The translations under genes were made by a program, and so were the position numbers. From NCBI GenBank assembly GCA_034440635.1, contig JAOTON010001820.1:1484501-1548500 (forward strand): 64,000 nucleotides of DNA, given 5' to 3'. This DNA is from Lepas anatifera. Lineage: Eukaryota > Arthropoda > Thecostraca > Lepadidae. The notes under the pieces were generated by a model that was not told where the DNA came from, made no database searches, and saw nothing but the letters and a program-made list of their open reading frames with translations. Shown here one piece after another: positions 33,241-44,359 of this stretch. Every line of letters starts with the position of its first letter. The stretch's first letter is position 1.

Positions 33241-33547
33241 ATTTAAGGATTAAATTATATTGCGGATCAAGCATATGATCTTTCGATATTGTTTTGCGTG
33301 CAATGTGCATGTGTTTGTTTGATGTAACATGACAGCATGTTAAAAAAACGCTTCATTATTCCTAGAAATTATTTTGATTTTTCTTTGTACGGAGGACGCA
33401 ACTCTTGTTCTCCACGCGTTGAAAACAAAATTCTGACTCGTTACAGCCTTCCGGTGTGCTCACTAACCGATGAGGCTTTAATAAAATTCATTCATGTCAT
33501 ATGTATTTTGGTATGCAGATACTCGAATCTTGTTTCTTTCATCAATA
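33241..33547. other. Probable 3' untranslated part of PLE D
   Basis: AT-rich. The block CATTTTGGTATGCAGATAC-like (TATTTTGGTATGCAGATACT at 33505) recurs near 27165 (GCATTTCGGTATGCAGATAC), next to the other PLE remnant, so it is probably retroelement sequence. Confidence 0.4.
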
Positions 33548-33670
33548 GCTTAAAAGTAAAATTTTACATAACGAAACATGTGTCCCCTTCAAGCTATGTG
33601 TATTCCGTTCCAAATCCCATGAATATGATTTTTGTCTCAACGTCATTACGCTCGTAAGCACGCTTATATA
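33548..33670. repeat. Dispersed repeat D3, copy 1
   Basis: AAAATTTTACATAACGAAAC, TGTCCCCTTCAAG, CTATGTGTATTCCGTTCCAA and GTAAGCACGCTTATATACA recur at 34018-34140. The first 40 bp also occur at 32088-32130. Copies 1 and 2 both run into a TA microsatellite. Confidence 0.75.
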
Positions 33671-33691
33671 CACATATACATATATAAACAT

Positions 33692-33693
<2 letters not shown>

Positions 33694-33728
<35 letters not shown>

Positions 33729-33730
33729 TT

Positions 33731-33790
<60 letters not shown>
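33694..33790. repeat. (TA)n then (TG)n microsatellite
   Basis: TA repeats to about 33721, a short T run, then TG repeats from 33735 to 33789. Confidence 0.95.
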
Positions 33791-33796
<6 letters not shown>

Positions 33797-33834
33797 CAAA
33801 TCTTCAACTACAACATAGCTATTATTTTTTCCAC

Positions 33835-34140
33835 AGAAATCCTGAGAAAGCGTTCCAACAGCCCCGAGGTCACAACAAAGAGGAGGGAGACGCCACTCGC
33901 CAACTACCTGCCAAAATTCGGCAAGGCGTCAGGCATCGATATGCAACCTGGCCTTCACAAGATGGCGACCACCACAGACATGACTAATGACGAAGTATGT
34001 TATGATACAGAATAAAAATAAAATTTTACATTACGAAACATAGGTCCCCTTCAAGGCTATGTGTATTCCGTTCCAAATTCAATGAACATGTTTTTTTGCC
34101 TCATCGGCATCACGCACGTAAGCACGCTTATATACATACA
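33835..34140 (+). repeat. hAT-related piece joined to dispersed repeat D3, copy 2
   Basis: 33925-34012 reads SGIDMQPGLHKM followed by MTNDEVCYDTE, nearly the same as the last coding piece of the hAT remnant (LGIDMQAGLQKM, MTIDEVCNDTE at 32010-32090). It is followed by the same ATACAGAATAAAAATAAAAT and D3 sequence. So the hAT 3' region is present twice here, in direct orientation. Confidence 0.65.
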
Positions 34141-34151
34141 TGCATACATAT

Positions 34152-34155
<4 letters not shown>

Positions 34156-34241
<86 letters not shown>
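34156..34241. repeat. (TA)n microsatellite
   Basis: Uninterrupted TA repeats. It ends exactly where the inverted arm of PLE B begins. Confidence 0.95.
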
Positions 34242-34245
<4 letters not shown>

Positions 34246-34770
34246 TCTCAAACACTGTCGATTTAACTTTAGCGAAGAGTTCGTTTTAGCTAGTTTTCTG
34301 TTTTCGTTTTCGCAGGTTCGTATAAGTTTTTTCACTCTGTTGTCGTTGATGGAAGATAATATAAGTCCTAAATCGGTAGGCATTACACAGTTATATTATT
34401 CACGGCATTTACAGGTACAGTCGACGTTTCGAAGGCTTTCAGCGATCATTATCGAGACATTAATGACATAACCACATAATAATATTACATACAAAAACAC
34501 ATATCATATAAAAGTCGTGGCAGGGTCGAGCGGATTTCAAAAGATGATCGGTTGTATGAAGAATGAAGCTCACAATATGTATTAATATATGATAACGTGA
34601 CTAAGGCTTTTAACTTCCTCTTTTTGAGCATACACAGAAACACGAGGCCTGAAGTCTTTCACAATTTTTTTTTTTTTTATTTTTTTTTCTTAGTTTACAG
34701 TTGTCATGTATTCCACAGATGGAGCTTCTCAGTTTGATCGAGTTGCGTGTTTAGTTCTGGGTTGTGTTCG

Positions 34771-35648
34771 AAAGATAAGGGTTATGCTTACGGGAACGTT
34801 AAAACGCATAAGTCTAGCAATCCCTTAAGGCCTATAATTTCCCAAACCCCTAGCCCTTTGTACAAGTTAGCAAAACGCCTCAACGAATCGCTTAAGCCAT
34901 TCGTTCCAGAAAATTTTAGCTTAAAATCAGTCGATGAGTTTATAGACATCTTAACGACAAACAAACCTACAGGCATGCTAGCTTCTATTGACGTAGAAAG
35001 TTTGTTCACCAATGTTCCTGTAAATGCCACCATTCAAATAATACTCGACTACGTGTACCACAACCCAGATCCGACAAAACGCCCTCTGAAAATGCCTGCC
35101 ACCATCCTTGAGCAGCTGCTTCAAGCCTGTACCAGTGAGGCCCCTTTCAGAGGACCAGACGGTACCTTATACCGACAGCGAGAAGGTGTCGCGATGGGCT
35201 CCCCCTGGGCCCCCTCTTTGCTAACGCTTACATGTCGGCGATTGAGAACCTTGTCCTATGTGACCCTGATGTGCGCCCTAACATCTATTGCAGGTATGTA
35301 GATTATATATTCTGTGATGTGAGAGATGAGGATCATCTAAAAATCCTGATTTCTAAACTCGAACACAACAGTGTGCTCAAGTTCACACACGAGTTAAGTA
35401 TTGATAAGAAGATCCCCTTTCTAGACGTAATGGTGTCCGATATTGATGGAAATTTTGTGACAGATGTCTATCGCAAGGCCACGAACGAAGGCCGAGTACT
35501 CAACGGAGAGAGTGAGTGCCCGGAGAGGTACAAACGCAGTGTTATAACTGCGTTTGTCAGGCGAGCAGTTCGTAACTGCTCCTCACAACTGCTCTTCACA
35601 GTGAGTAAGGCGAATCCGTCAGATTCTTGTCCACAACGGATACTCTAA
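34771..35648 (+). pseudogene. PLE B reverse transcriptase, 5'-truncated, frameshifted, catalytic residue lost
   Basis: It opens with KGYAYGNVKTHK and NPLRPIISQTPSP (finger), then SIDVESLFTNVPV (motif A, with the catalytic Asp) and REGVAMGSPWAP (motif B). A one-base change in the C run near 35208 shifts the frame. The second frame (35232-35648) continues with MSAIENLVLCD and then CRYVDYIFCDV, where the second Asp of the usual Y/FVDD pair is Tyr (GAT to TAT). HELSIDKKIPFLDVMV and ESECPERYKRSV (thumb) follow. Both the frameshift and the missing Asp imply an inactive enzyme. The N-terminal third of the usual PLE protein is absent. Confidence 0.85.
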
Positions 35649-35860
35649 CAAGGTTGTTGATGAGACTTTAAAAAACATCTAAAAAAGACCAGTAGTGACA
35701 AGGCGCCAGAAGCGAAATCCATCAGGCTCTACTACCGCAACTTTATGAGCAGTGCCCATAAAGATGACGAAAGAATCATGCAGCATATCATTCGCGACAA
35801 CTTAAAGTGCACAAATTCTGACACCCAGCTGCATCTCACTATCTATTACAAAAATAGATA

Positions 35861-36246
35861 AAACTTCCAACCTCATCATTCGCAACAACACATCAGACAA
35901 GACTACCCCTCCGTCACGCACCAATGTACTTTATCAATTTAACTGCCCCTTAGGAGACTGTAGGCTCCTTGCCGCTAAGTACATCGGTGCCACGACAACA
36001 TCCCTCTCACGACGCCTCACTCTACACAAAGCACCAGGCCACACCAGCTCCATCAAGAACCACGTAGAACAACACCACCAAACACAGCTCACCAGAAAAA
36101 TCCTCACCGACAACACATTTACGCACAAGCATATCAATGATCATCTCAGAATATGGATCACAGAAGCACTATACATCCGCGAACACAACCCAGAACTAAA
36201 CACGCAACTCGATCAAACTGAGAAGCTCCATCTGTGGAATACATGA
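35861..36246 (+). pseudogene. PLE B GIY-YIG endonuclease domain (open, detached)
   Basis: The frame from KTSNLIIRNN is open to the TGA at 36244-36246. NVLYQFNCPLGDC and AAKYIGATTTSLSRRL form the GIY-YIG core with its cysteine pair. ILTDNTFTHKHINDHLR and IWITEALYIREHNPELN hold the C-terminal Glu helix. It is separated from the RT frame by frameshifts near 35650 and 35855. The last codons lie inside the inverted repeat. Confidence 0.85.
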
Positions 36247-36733
36247 CAACTGTAAACTAAGAAAAAGAAGAAAAAAAAGAAAAAAATTGTGAAAGACTTC
36301 GGGCCTCATGTTTTTTGTGCATGCTCAAAAAGAGGAAGTTAAAAGCTTTAGTCACGTTATCATATATTCATAAATATCGTGAGCTTCATTCTTCATACAA
36401 CCGATCATCTTTTGAAATCCGCTCGACCCTGCCACGACTTTTATATAATATGTGTTTTTGTATGGAATATTATTATGTGGTTATGTCATTAATGTTTCGA
36501 TAATGATCGCTGAAAGCCTTCGAAACGTCGACTGTACCTGTAAATGCCGTGAATAATATAACTGTGTAATGCCTACCGATTTAGGACTTATATTATCTTC
36601 CATCAACGACAACAGAGTGAAAAAACTTATACGAACCTGCGAAAACGAAAACAGAAAACTAGCTAAAACGAACTCTTCGCTGAAGTTTAATCGACAGTGT
36701 TTGAGAGAAAATATATGGCCAAAATACACAAAA

Positions 36734-36736
<3 letters not shown>

Positions 36737-36777
<41 letters not shown>
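36737..36777. repeat. (TA)n microsatellite between two PLEs
   Basis: TA repeats follow the end of PLE B and precede the N-terminal part of PLE C. Confidence 0.9.
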
Positions 36778-36783
<6 letters not shown>

Positions 36784-36894
36784 TATACAACCACGACTAT
36801 TATTATAATTGTTCAACCACGAGAATGCAAACTATAATGCCGTGGTTGAAAAGAGAACACTGAAAAACTTAACCACTTGTATGGTGGCACTATT

Positions 36895-38110
36895 CTGCTC
36901 CCTGAAGTTTCAAATGCATACATAAACCTTTCCACCAAAGAAATAAGCAGCGACGCAAAATAGTTCCTCAACTTGGGTCTGAATTACCATCTTGCACCCA
37001 GGTTTCGGCACTACGAAAAAAACGTAGAATTGGAATTGTTATATCAATCTATCCCCAGATTAGAAACCGATGGAAAAGTAGATGTGAACCCGGCCTTGAA
37101 ACCTCAACGTTGGGTCAAGCTTTCACATCCCAACTGAGAGCAGCCGCTAAAGCTCTACGTGAGGATAAAGAAATCATCATCAGAAAGACAGACAAAGAAT
37201 CACTCTATGTCATCCTCAACAGAGATGATAACATGCTGAACACCATATTGCATGACACCTCTCAGTTCAAACGTGTCAGTAGAGACACCACAGATAACCT
37301 AAAAAAATAACTGAATGGTTTGATAACATCTGCAAATGCCGTAATTGATGGTGCTCATTTCGACAAGCTAATCGGAGAATACAAGCCAGGATACATCTAT
37401 GGAAATGTAAAAATCCATAAAGAAGGCAATCCACTGCGACCACTACTTTCACAAATACCTAAGACATCGTACACGGTAGCCAAGCGGCTGAACAGACTCC
37501 TGACACCTTACGTGCCGACAACCAACACATTACGTTCAACTGACGAGTTTGTCGACCTCCTTAAAGCAGCGCAGCCGAAGGGAATCCTAGCTTCTCTGGA
37601 TGCAGAAAGTTTGTTTACCAACGTACCAGCAGAAGAGACCACGTAGATACTCCTCAGACTGGCATATGAAAATGAAGACCTCCCACCTCCAGCCTTCTCC
37701 AAGGAAATCACGGAGAAAATGCTCAGAGCCTGCACATCAAAGGCGCTATTTCGTGACCCAAGTGGCAAATTATACCGGAAAGTGGACGGAATTGCTATGG
37801 GTTCACCTCTCGGCGTACTATTCGCAAACGCTTGTATGAGTGAAATCGAGGAAAAGGTGCTGAACTCGAGCAAGTTGGTCGTTCTCCCTCACATCTACCA
37901 GCGTTTTGTTGATGACATACCTTGAAGTGGAAAACGAAGCGGACCTAAAAAGGCCAAAAGAACACATGTAATCAGAGTCATTCGTGAAATTCACATATGA
38001 GATCGGAGTCAATAACAAACTCCCGGTTCTGGACGTCAACGTTAACATTTCTGATAGCCGCCATGACTTGAGTGTGTACCGCAAGTAAACCGATACAGGA
38101 CACTGTCTCA
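36895..38110 (+). pseudogene. PLE C N-terminal region and reverse transcriptase, multiple stops
   Basis: INLSTKEISSDAK, a stop at about 36961, then FLNLGLNYHLAPRF and ELELLYQSIPRLET are the PLE N-terminal region. 37110-37310 gives EIIIRKTDKESLYVILNRDD, with a stop at 37308-37310. 37320-37646 gives GYIYGNVKIHKEGNPLRPLL and SLDAESLFTNVPA (motif A), with a TAG at 37644-37646. 37719-37925 gives VDGIAMGSPLGVLFANACM (motif B) and YQRFVDDIP (motif C with both Asp). A shift at about 37920 leads to KFTYEIGVNNKLPVLDVNV and ALSECPSRYKVGV. Catalytic residues are still present, but stops and frameshifts make it dead. Confidence 0.85.
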
Positions 38111-38439
38111 ATGCCCTCAGCGAGTGTCCATCGCGCTACAAAGTGGGAGTGGTCCTCACATACCTACGACGCGCTCTCAAGATCTGCAGCACGTGGCAGG
38201 CGCTGCACCAGGAAGTCACCACCATCAAATAGACCCTGACAAACAACGGCTACTCCACACAGATGCTGGACGAGGAAATAAGCCGAGCTCTGACAAAGAA
38301 CATCAACCGGGACCGAGGAAAAAGACCGAGGAAAAAGAACAACACATCCACTATTCTATAAGAATGTCATGACTCCGGCCTACAAACAAGACGAACGCGC
38401 GCTGCAAACCATCGTTAAGCGAAATGTGAACCAAAAGAT

Positions 38440-39660
38440 CCTAGCGATAACATCCAGCTTCTCATACATTATAAGGGACGTCGAACATCAAACCTGGTGA
38501 TGAAGAATAACCAGCTGGAAGAACCACCACTAAAGTCAACTGATGTAGTGTACATGTTTAAGTGCCCATTTGGAAATTGCACACTCCAAGAAAATGCATG
38601 CTACATCGGCCAAACAACCACCACTCTATCAAGACGAGTCACATCCCACCTTCAATCCGGTGCGATTCTTAAAGGGAGTGTCCCACTTTTTATAATGAGT
38701 TTGAATTGAGATAGCAGTTTTGTAGAGCGTGTTGAGAAACCACTATCGGCATATTTAATTTCACCCAAAGCTCTCGGTATAAAATTTCCGCCCGCTTTAA
38801 AATTCAAAGTAAATGGGCCCATTGGCTTATTTAAAACCCTGAAGGAATACCTTCAATATGGTTGCAGTAGTCTGATGGGTCGTAAGCCCTACGTCTCTCC
38901 CACACGCTGAAAATACCATGATAGCGAGTGGACCAGCATGCAACTGCTTGTCCACCAGCATGTTAGGCAAAACATTATTCAGTTCGGGGCGTTATTGGGT
39001 CAAAATTAGGCCAATAACTGCAATACACATCATATCCTCCCTACCCCGTACTTGTGCAAACAAGAGTTAAATGTTTTTATCAAAATCCAACTCTGAAATT
39101 CTTTCCTTACATCAGATATATGCATAATATTTCTACCACTGAATAAACTCTGCTACCGTAATGACACCTGACGTGCAGATCTTGTACCAATGCTTCTTCC
39201 TGTACTGCGTGCTATTTTCGCCGTGCGGAAATGCTCTGAATGGAGCTTATAGCGAATCTTTGATCAACGTTTGGAATTTCACTGATTATTAGCAGTGTTA
39301 TTTTGATGACGTCACATATTGTTAGAAAAGAGGATATATTTCTGTTTTCAGCGCATGAAAGTGGGGAAAATTTCTGTTTCCTGTTTTTCAGGCCTCTCTT
39401 GTTCTTAAAATGTTCTTTTTAGGATTTTCACTAAGTGGTCCACTCCCTTTAATCATACGAAGACCACCCATCATCGCAACATCACTCGCCAGGAGCTTGT
39501 CGAGCACACCACCATCATCGCTCGCGAAGCCAACCGCAGACGGCTACAAATAATCGAAGCCTTCCTGATCCGGGAAAGAAAACCTCTCCTAAACGACCAG
39601 GTCGATTTCCAGGGCCTCGTCATGCTACTGGACCCAAACATTCGTCCAAGTCCTGGCTAA
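38440..39660 (+). pseudogene. PLE C GIY-YIG endonuclease, split by a TTAA element
   Basis: The first part (38497-38672) has KSTDVVYMFKCPFGNC and ACYIGQTTTTLSRRVTSHL. The frame resumes in phase after the insertion at 39453 and runs to the TAA at 39658-39660, with RNITRQELVEHTTIIAREA and IIEAFLIRERKPLLNDQ (Glu helix). Removing the insert and one TTAA leaves the frame continuous, which fixes the insertion boundaries independently of the TIRs. Confidence 0.85.
38673..39448. mobile_element. TTAA-flanked, Kolobok-like non-autonomous element (776 bp)
   Basis: Target duplication TTAA at 38669-38672 and 39449-39452. TIRs are AGGGAGTGTCCCACTT and, inverted, AGGGAGTGGACCACTT (14 of 16 match). There is no transposase frame. 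Its left part is shared with the remnant at 16950-17590. It is inserted in the endonuclease frame of PLE C. Confidence 0.85.
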
Positions 39661-40063
39661 ACTCTGACAATATGAAGTATAATTTGTATGATTTGAAGTT
39701 TCTGTAGGATTAAACGGAAGCACAGATACAAAAATGACACGTTCATGTTTGTTCAACATCGTAGGTGATACAAAATTAAAATGTACGAATTAAAAACTAA
39801 ACACACGATATTGCATTGTGTAACGAAGTGATTCAATTATTTTGTACTTAAGTGTTTTAATGATTGTACCGTGCATAGTGTAACATGAAACATGCAATAC
39901 CCTGAAGATGTCATATGTATGGCGAAACGCGTTGGAATGAATATAGATGAATTTTGGATGTATTATCCACAAACTTTCTAATGAAGTAAAAACAGTTGTA
40001 CGAGCAATTGTAAAATAGCAATAGAAGGCCGTAAACAATAAATATGCAGTCATATTTAACGAA

Positions 40064-40106
<43 letters not shown>

Positions 40107-40108
<2 letters not shown>

Positions 40109-40348
40109 GTGTTCGCCAAACTAAACGACTGACACCGCCAGCAACCCGTTAGTATTGACGTGCAAAATTTAGGAGGGGCAGGGCTCTGTTGGCGCCCTCT
40201 GGATCCGCCAGTGTAAGATTTAATTATTTGTTTATTTTACAAGTCAATCATTGAACTTTGCCCATCACTAGAGTTTGGTTCTTTAGACGATGATGTGAAA
40301 TACTGACTGATACTGAATCGGCTGACTGACCCAGATACTGATTCAGCA
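40107..40348. mobile_element. hAT-like MITE end and spacer
   Basis: GGCGCCCTCTGGATCCGCCAGTG ends at 40213; the last 14 bases (40200-40213) are the hAT-like terminal motif. No left end was found. After 40213 there is AT-rich spacer up to the LINE. Confidence 0.4.
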
Positions 40349-40525
40349 GTTCTAGAGGAACATGTTAAAGGTCAACTCGGCGCCAAGGAGGTGATGTCGG
40401 TGAGGCTGGAAACCAAACACAATAGCTACTCCTCATTCCGTGTCGATATCTGTGACCCTGCGGAGTCTAACATCCTTGCCCCTGATCTCTGGGGAGAGGG
40501 TCTAATTGTACGGGTTTTTTTGTGA
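40349..40525 (+). pseudogene. LINE ORF1 C-terminal end
   Basis: An open frame to the TGA at 40523-40525, with VMSVRLETKHNSYSSFRVDI and ILAPDLWGEG, the C-terminal part of a LINE ORF1-type protein (nucleic-acid chaperone; family knowledge). It sits directly before the endonuclease of the same LINE. The N-terminal part is missing. Confidence 0.5.
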
Positions 40526-40617
40526 AAGAAGGTGAAACGGTCTCTAACGATCGTGCGACTGTGCAGCATAATATAGTTTGAATTTGTAGGGCTTAAATCT
40601 ACATATACTGCTTCAAG

Positions 40618-41484
40618 TTAGTACATACAGCTGTCAATCTGCTAAACGTAATTTTGGTGGGATAAATAAGCGTTGTAATGAGCGGGCGTTGTTTTCGTTC
40701 AGGAACACTGGTTATTTCCTTCAGAGGTTTCCTGTTTAAATAATATTCATCAATATTTTGTGCCGTTTGGAATTTCTTCAACGAATCCTTCTAATCATAT
40801 GGCAGTAAGTAGACCTTATAGAGGTGTAGCGTTCTTGTGGAAAAATAACCTGTCCCCTCTTGTCAGGCCTGTGACTTATGATAACGATCGCATTTTTGGC
40901 CTAGAATATTTTTGGTGCGATGTTAAGATACTGCTTTTGGGTGTTTATCTGCCACACGACACCAGAAACAACTTTGACCAATATGTTTATTACCTTGCAA
41001 AACTTAAATCTATTGTGGATGGATTTGACTCTCCCTATGTCTGTATACTGGGTGATTTCAACGCTGATATTGCGAAGGCATTAGATTTTGGCAAAGAACT
41101 CAAGATATTTTGCACCTACTCTAACCTTATGATCACTGATCTAATGTATCTACCATCTGACTCAGTAACACATGTTCATGATGGTCATGGTACTGAAGGG
41201 TGGCTTGATCACGTAATATGTACTAATGGTTTCCAGTCCCTGCTTAGTGAAGTTGGTATTTGTCATTCAGTATTGAGTTCGGATTATTTCCCTATCTTTG
41301 CTAAGATAAACGTGCGTGTGATGAATCTCTCCTCGACTTCTATGGTAGATGAGAACAGCAATGATAGGTGGATGGTTGATTGGGCTTTACTCACGGGCGA
41401 CGATCTCCGAAAGAATAGCGATGATATTGAGAAACCGCTTGGGGACATATTTGTTCCACGCTTTGCCAAATTGTTTGTGTTCTG
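40618..41484 (+). pseudogene. LINE apurinic-like endonuclease domain, catalytic His replaced
   Basis: It begins with SCQSAKRNFGGI, and after a one-base shift near 40688 VVFVQEHWL (catalytic Glu). The frame then stays open to TGA 41482-41484, with YLPHDTRNNFDQY, YVCILGDFNAD (Asp and Asn), GWLDHVIC and SVLSSDYFPIF. The last is normally SDH; here the His codon is Tyr (CAT to TAT). The domain nicks the target in LINE retrotransposition. The frameshift and the lost His suggest it is inactive. Confidence 0.8.
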
Positions 41485-41522
41485 AACATCAATCAGCAAT
41501 TACTTAATACTATAATGCAGTA

Positions 41523-42945
41523 ATGAATTGCGTGCAATGTTCCTCACACTCCACAATCTGTAAGAAGATTTCCGGCAGAGGCAGGAACTGCATCCCTGGC
41601 TGGAATGAGTTTGTGGTAGAAAGGCATGCCTTGATGATTGACATCTACTCTCTTTGGGCTCTTGTTGGAAAACCTAAGCATGGCTATATTTATGATCAGT
41701 TACGTTTAGCGAAATAACGATTCAAGTATGCATTACGGTTTTGCTTCCGACATGAAAAATATTTGAGGGCCAAATCTCTCGCAGACAAACTTATGACAAA
41801 TCCATGCAACACGGTTGCTTGTTGGGAAGAGGTCCCCAAGCTCAATAAATCTCCCCCATTAGCACAATGTATTGGGAGTGTTAGTGATGAGAAAAATATT
41901 GCTGGTATGTGGAAAACTCATTTCTCTTGTATACTTCAATAGTGTTCAAAATGATTCCTGTAAGTCGTCGATTTTAAAGCGGCTGGGGAATTATGATAAT
42001 TATTTTAAGCCCTTCTCTTATCCTGAGATTGTAGCGACAATACAAGCCTTATCATCCGAACGTTCGAATGGAAGCGATCAACTAAGCGCGGAACACTTTA
42101 AATTTGCAGGTCCATCTTGTGCAGTTCACTTATCGCTGTCTTACTACCGCTGTAAGGCAGTTTTCTACCCCCCCCCACTTTGACAAAAGTCCTTCTGGCC
42201 CCGATTGTGAAGGATAAATCTGGGAACATTTCGGATAAGAACAATTACAGACTGATTGCACTTACTAGCGTAGCCTCAAAATTTTTGGAAACTTTGGGGT
42301 TAAATAGGAGTAAGTTGATACAGGTGATCACCAGTTTGGATTTAAACCTAAGTGGTCCACAGATATGGCAATCTATGCGGTAAAGGAAATTACTGATTAC
42401 TATATTTGCAACAATAGTGCTGTCTTTGTGTGTTTCCTGAACGCCCGTAAGACTTCTGACCGCGTAAACCATTGGAAATTATACGATAAGCTTTTGAGCA
42501 GAGGAATGGACGCTTGCCTGGTTAGAATGCTCGTAAATTGGTATGAATCTCAACAGTTTTACGTGCGATGGGGTAATTATATCTAAGATGGATTTTCTGT
42601 CTCTTATGGGGTAAAGCAGGGAGGTATTTTATCTCCGTACTTTTTTAAAGTGTACACTGATGGACTATCCTCTCAGCTAGCCAAAAGCAAGGTTGGCTGT
42701 CACTTTCTACGCCGTGTGAATCACCTTTACTATGCAGACGACATGGTTCTTTTGTCCCCAACACCGTATGGGCTACACAAAATGCTTAAAATATGTGAGG
42801 TGTATGCCAATGATCATGATATATTATTTAACACGAAAAATTCGGTATACATGGCTGTTATCCATATAATGTTTAAAAATATAGTACCGCCCGATTTCTC
42901 TCTATGTAATAATATTATAGCGTATGTGGATTCATATAAGTATCT
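41523..42945 (+). pseudogene. LINE reverse transcriptase, several stops, 3' end replaced
   Basis: The linker has GRNCIPGWNEFVVERHALMI and a frame with RFKYALRFCFRHEKYLRAKS. The RT then has PEIVATIQALSSERSNGSDQ, APIVKDKSGNISDKNNYRLI, FLNARKTSDRVNHWKLYDKL (motif A region), a stop at about 42584, GVKQGGILSPYFFKVYTDGL (motif B), HLYYADDMVLLSP (motif C, YADD intact) and HDILFNTKNSVYM. It stops being LINE-like at about 42945 (YKYL), where GC-rich unrelated sequence begins. There are several stops and frameshifts. The LINE clade is not determined. Confidence 0.8.
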
Positions 42946-44359
42946 GTGCAGGTGCAGGTGGAAGGAGATGTGGAGACGACCTCACTCTGGGGGGCCTGCT
43001 TCGCCGTGTTCGGCCTGCGCCTGACCTACAGGGGCTGCTGGCCCTTACCTGTGCTGCCAAGTACTGAACACCGACTCTGTGCAGGGCGAGGCCCTGAAAG
43101 TATTGAACAGGTTTATGAAGAGCCCTTAGGCCCTTCATAAATCTAGGCTCCTCCTTCACCCCATTGAAACCTGCCAGAGTACCTAGCACGGTTCCAACAG
43201 GTGGAGTTCCTAAGCATTCAGCTAAAACCACTGTCGTGTCTGCTTGAAAGAGTGGAGAGATGATGACCGCAGTCTGCGAGCTGGGTGTTCGTCCACTGCG
43301 CGCAGGGGATGCCTGACACGTGATCAGTGGGTGCACCAGTCCTGCATGTGGCTCCAGTGCTCATCGCCCAGTGAGCTTGGAGAGGTACCCATGTTTTGCC
43401 CTCCGCACCGGCAGCGCCTGTAGCAGTGCACAGTACGACTGCGAAAGGCATTGCATGGATCTATGCTATCAGATTGTCGTATATCACCCGCTTGAGTTTC
43501 TGCGAAATGGTCGCACATGTATTTTCACTTTGCCCATGATAGCTCTTAGAATGCGTTATTCACCACAAGGACTTCATTTCGAGAAACAAACTTTTTTATT
43601 TGGTGTGCTTTGTTTTTCCAGAACTGGCACGTTTTTAACGTTCTTTTCGCCAAGCGGTGATCAGTACCTCCGTGATTATTTAAATTGTTTTTTTATTTAG
43701 ATTGTATTACCCCGACAGTAATAAGTCCTTCCGTAAACGTTTAGTTTGCAGTGCTGACCTCGCCCCATGGGAATAAGTGCTTTAGTGACCATATAGTCTG
43801 GTGTACTGACCTTGTCCAGTGTTAATTAGATATTGCGTTAATATCTAATGTGTTGTGCTCACTCATTAAGTGTGATGTACTTTTCGCTCAACAGTATCCA
43901 TACGTCTGGATACCTTCTAGTGTGATTCATCAGTAGTAGATTCACAATGCATCTGAAAACTCTGTGGATGTTATTATTTCTAATGATTCGACCGGCGACG
44001 ATTGGTTCGATGCCAGGCACAACATGCACTCCTGCGCCTACTCATTTCTTGGGATCGATGTTTTGAGCATTACTGCTAAAAGAAAACGGACCATCCTGGC
44101 AATAGGTCAAAAAGGAATTTTATGGACAATATAAATATGGAAACCTCACTTGGTCTCCACCTTCAATCACTCAGAAAAATTAGTCTTTCCCCACAAATTA
44201 TGGTAGACCCCCACTAGGACGTGGCATTCTTGGGGTTGACCTGAGTGTGACGGGGATCGCCGCTGCAGTCACGTGGTAGTGACACCCCCCCCAAAAAAAG
44301 TATAATTGAACTCAGGGGCTTAACAGCAGCTCACGCCGGGGGCGCAGCTCAGGGAGGCC
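42946..44359. other. No recognised gene
   Basis: 42946-43450 is GC-richer than the LINE and changes composition abruptly at its left edge, suggesting a rearrangement or insertion. Frames on both strands lack motifs. 43450-44359 is AT-richer and unassigned. Confidence 0.4.

Larger units (their letters stand above)
34242..36712 (+). mobile_element. Penelope-like element B with an inverted copy of its 3' end at its front
   Basis: The left arm 34242-34770 is the reverse complement of 36180-36712 (about 530 bp, nearly identical). The right arm is the true 3' end: the last 20 or so codons of the endonuclease plus the 3' untranslated region with AATGATCGCTGAAAGCCTTC and GAAACGTCGACTGTACC. Between the arms, RT and endonuclease run in the plus direction. 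The RT begins abruptly at 34771, so the sense copy is 5'-truncated, and its truncation point is fused to an inverted 3' end. Both outer sides are TA microsatellites. Inverted terminal copies are known from Penelope elements (family knowledge). Confidence 0.85.
36840..40106 (+). mobile_element. Penelope-like element C, nearly full length, interrupted
   Basis: The coding region runs from about 36880 to 39660, with a 776-bp TTAA-flanked element at 38673-39448. A 3' untranslated region follows, with CTGAAGATGTC-ATATGTAT-GGCGAAAC at 39902-39928, and then a TA microsatellite (40068-40106). It lies in the same orientation directly after PLE B, separated by a TA tract, so the two form a tandem. Confidence 0.8.
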
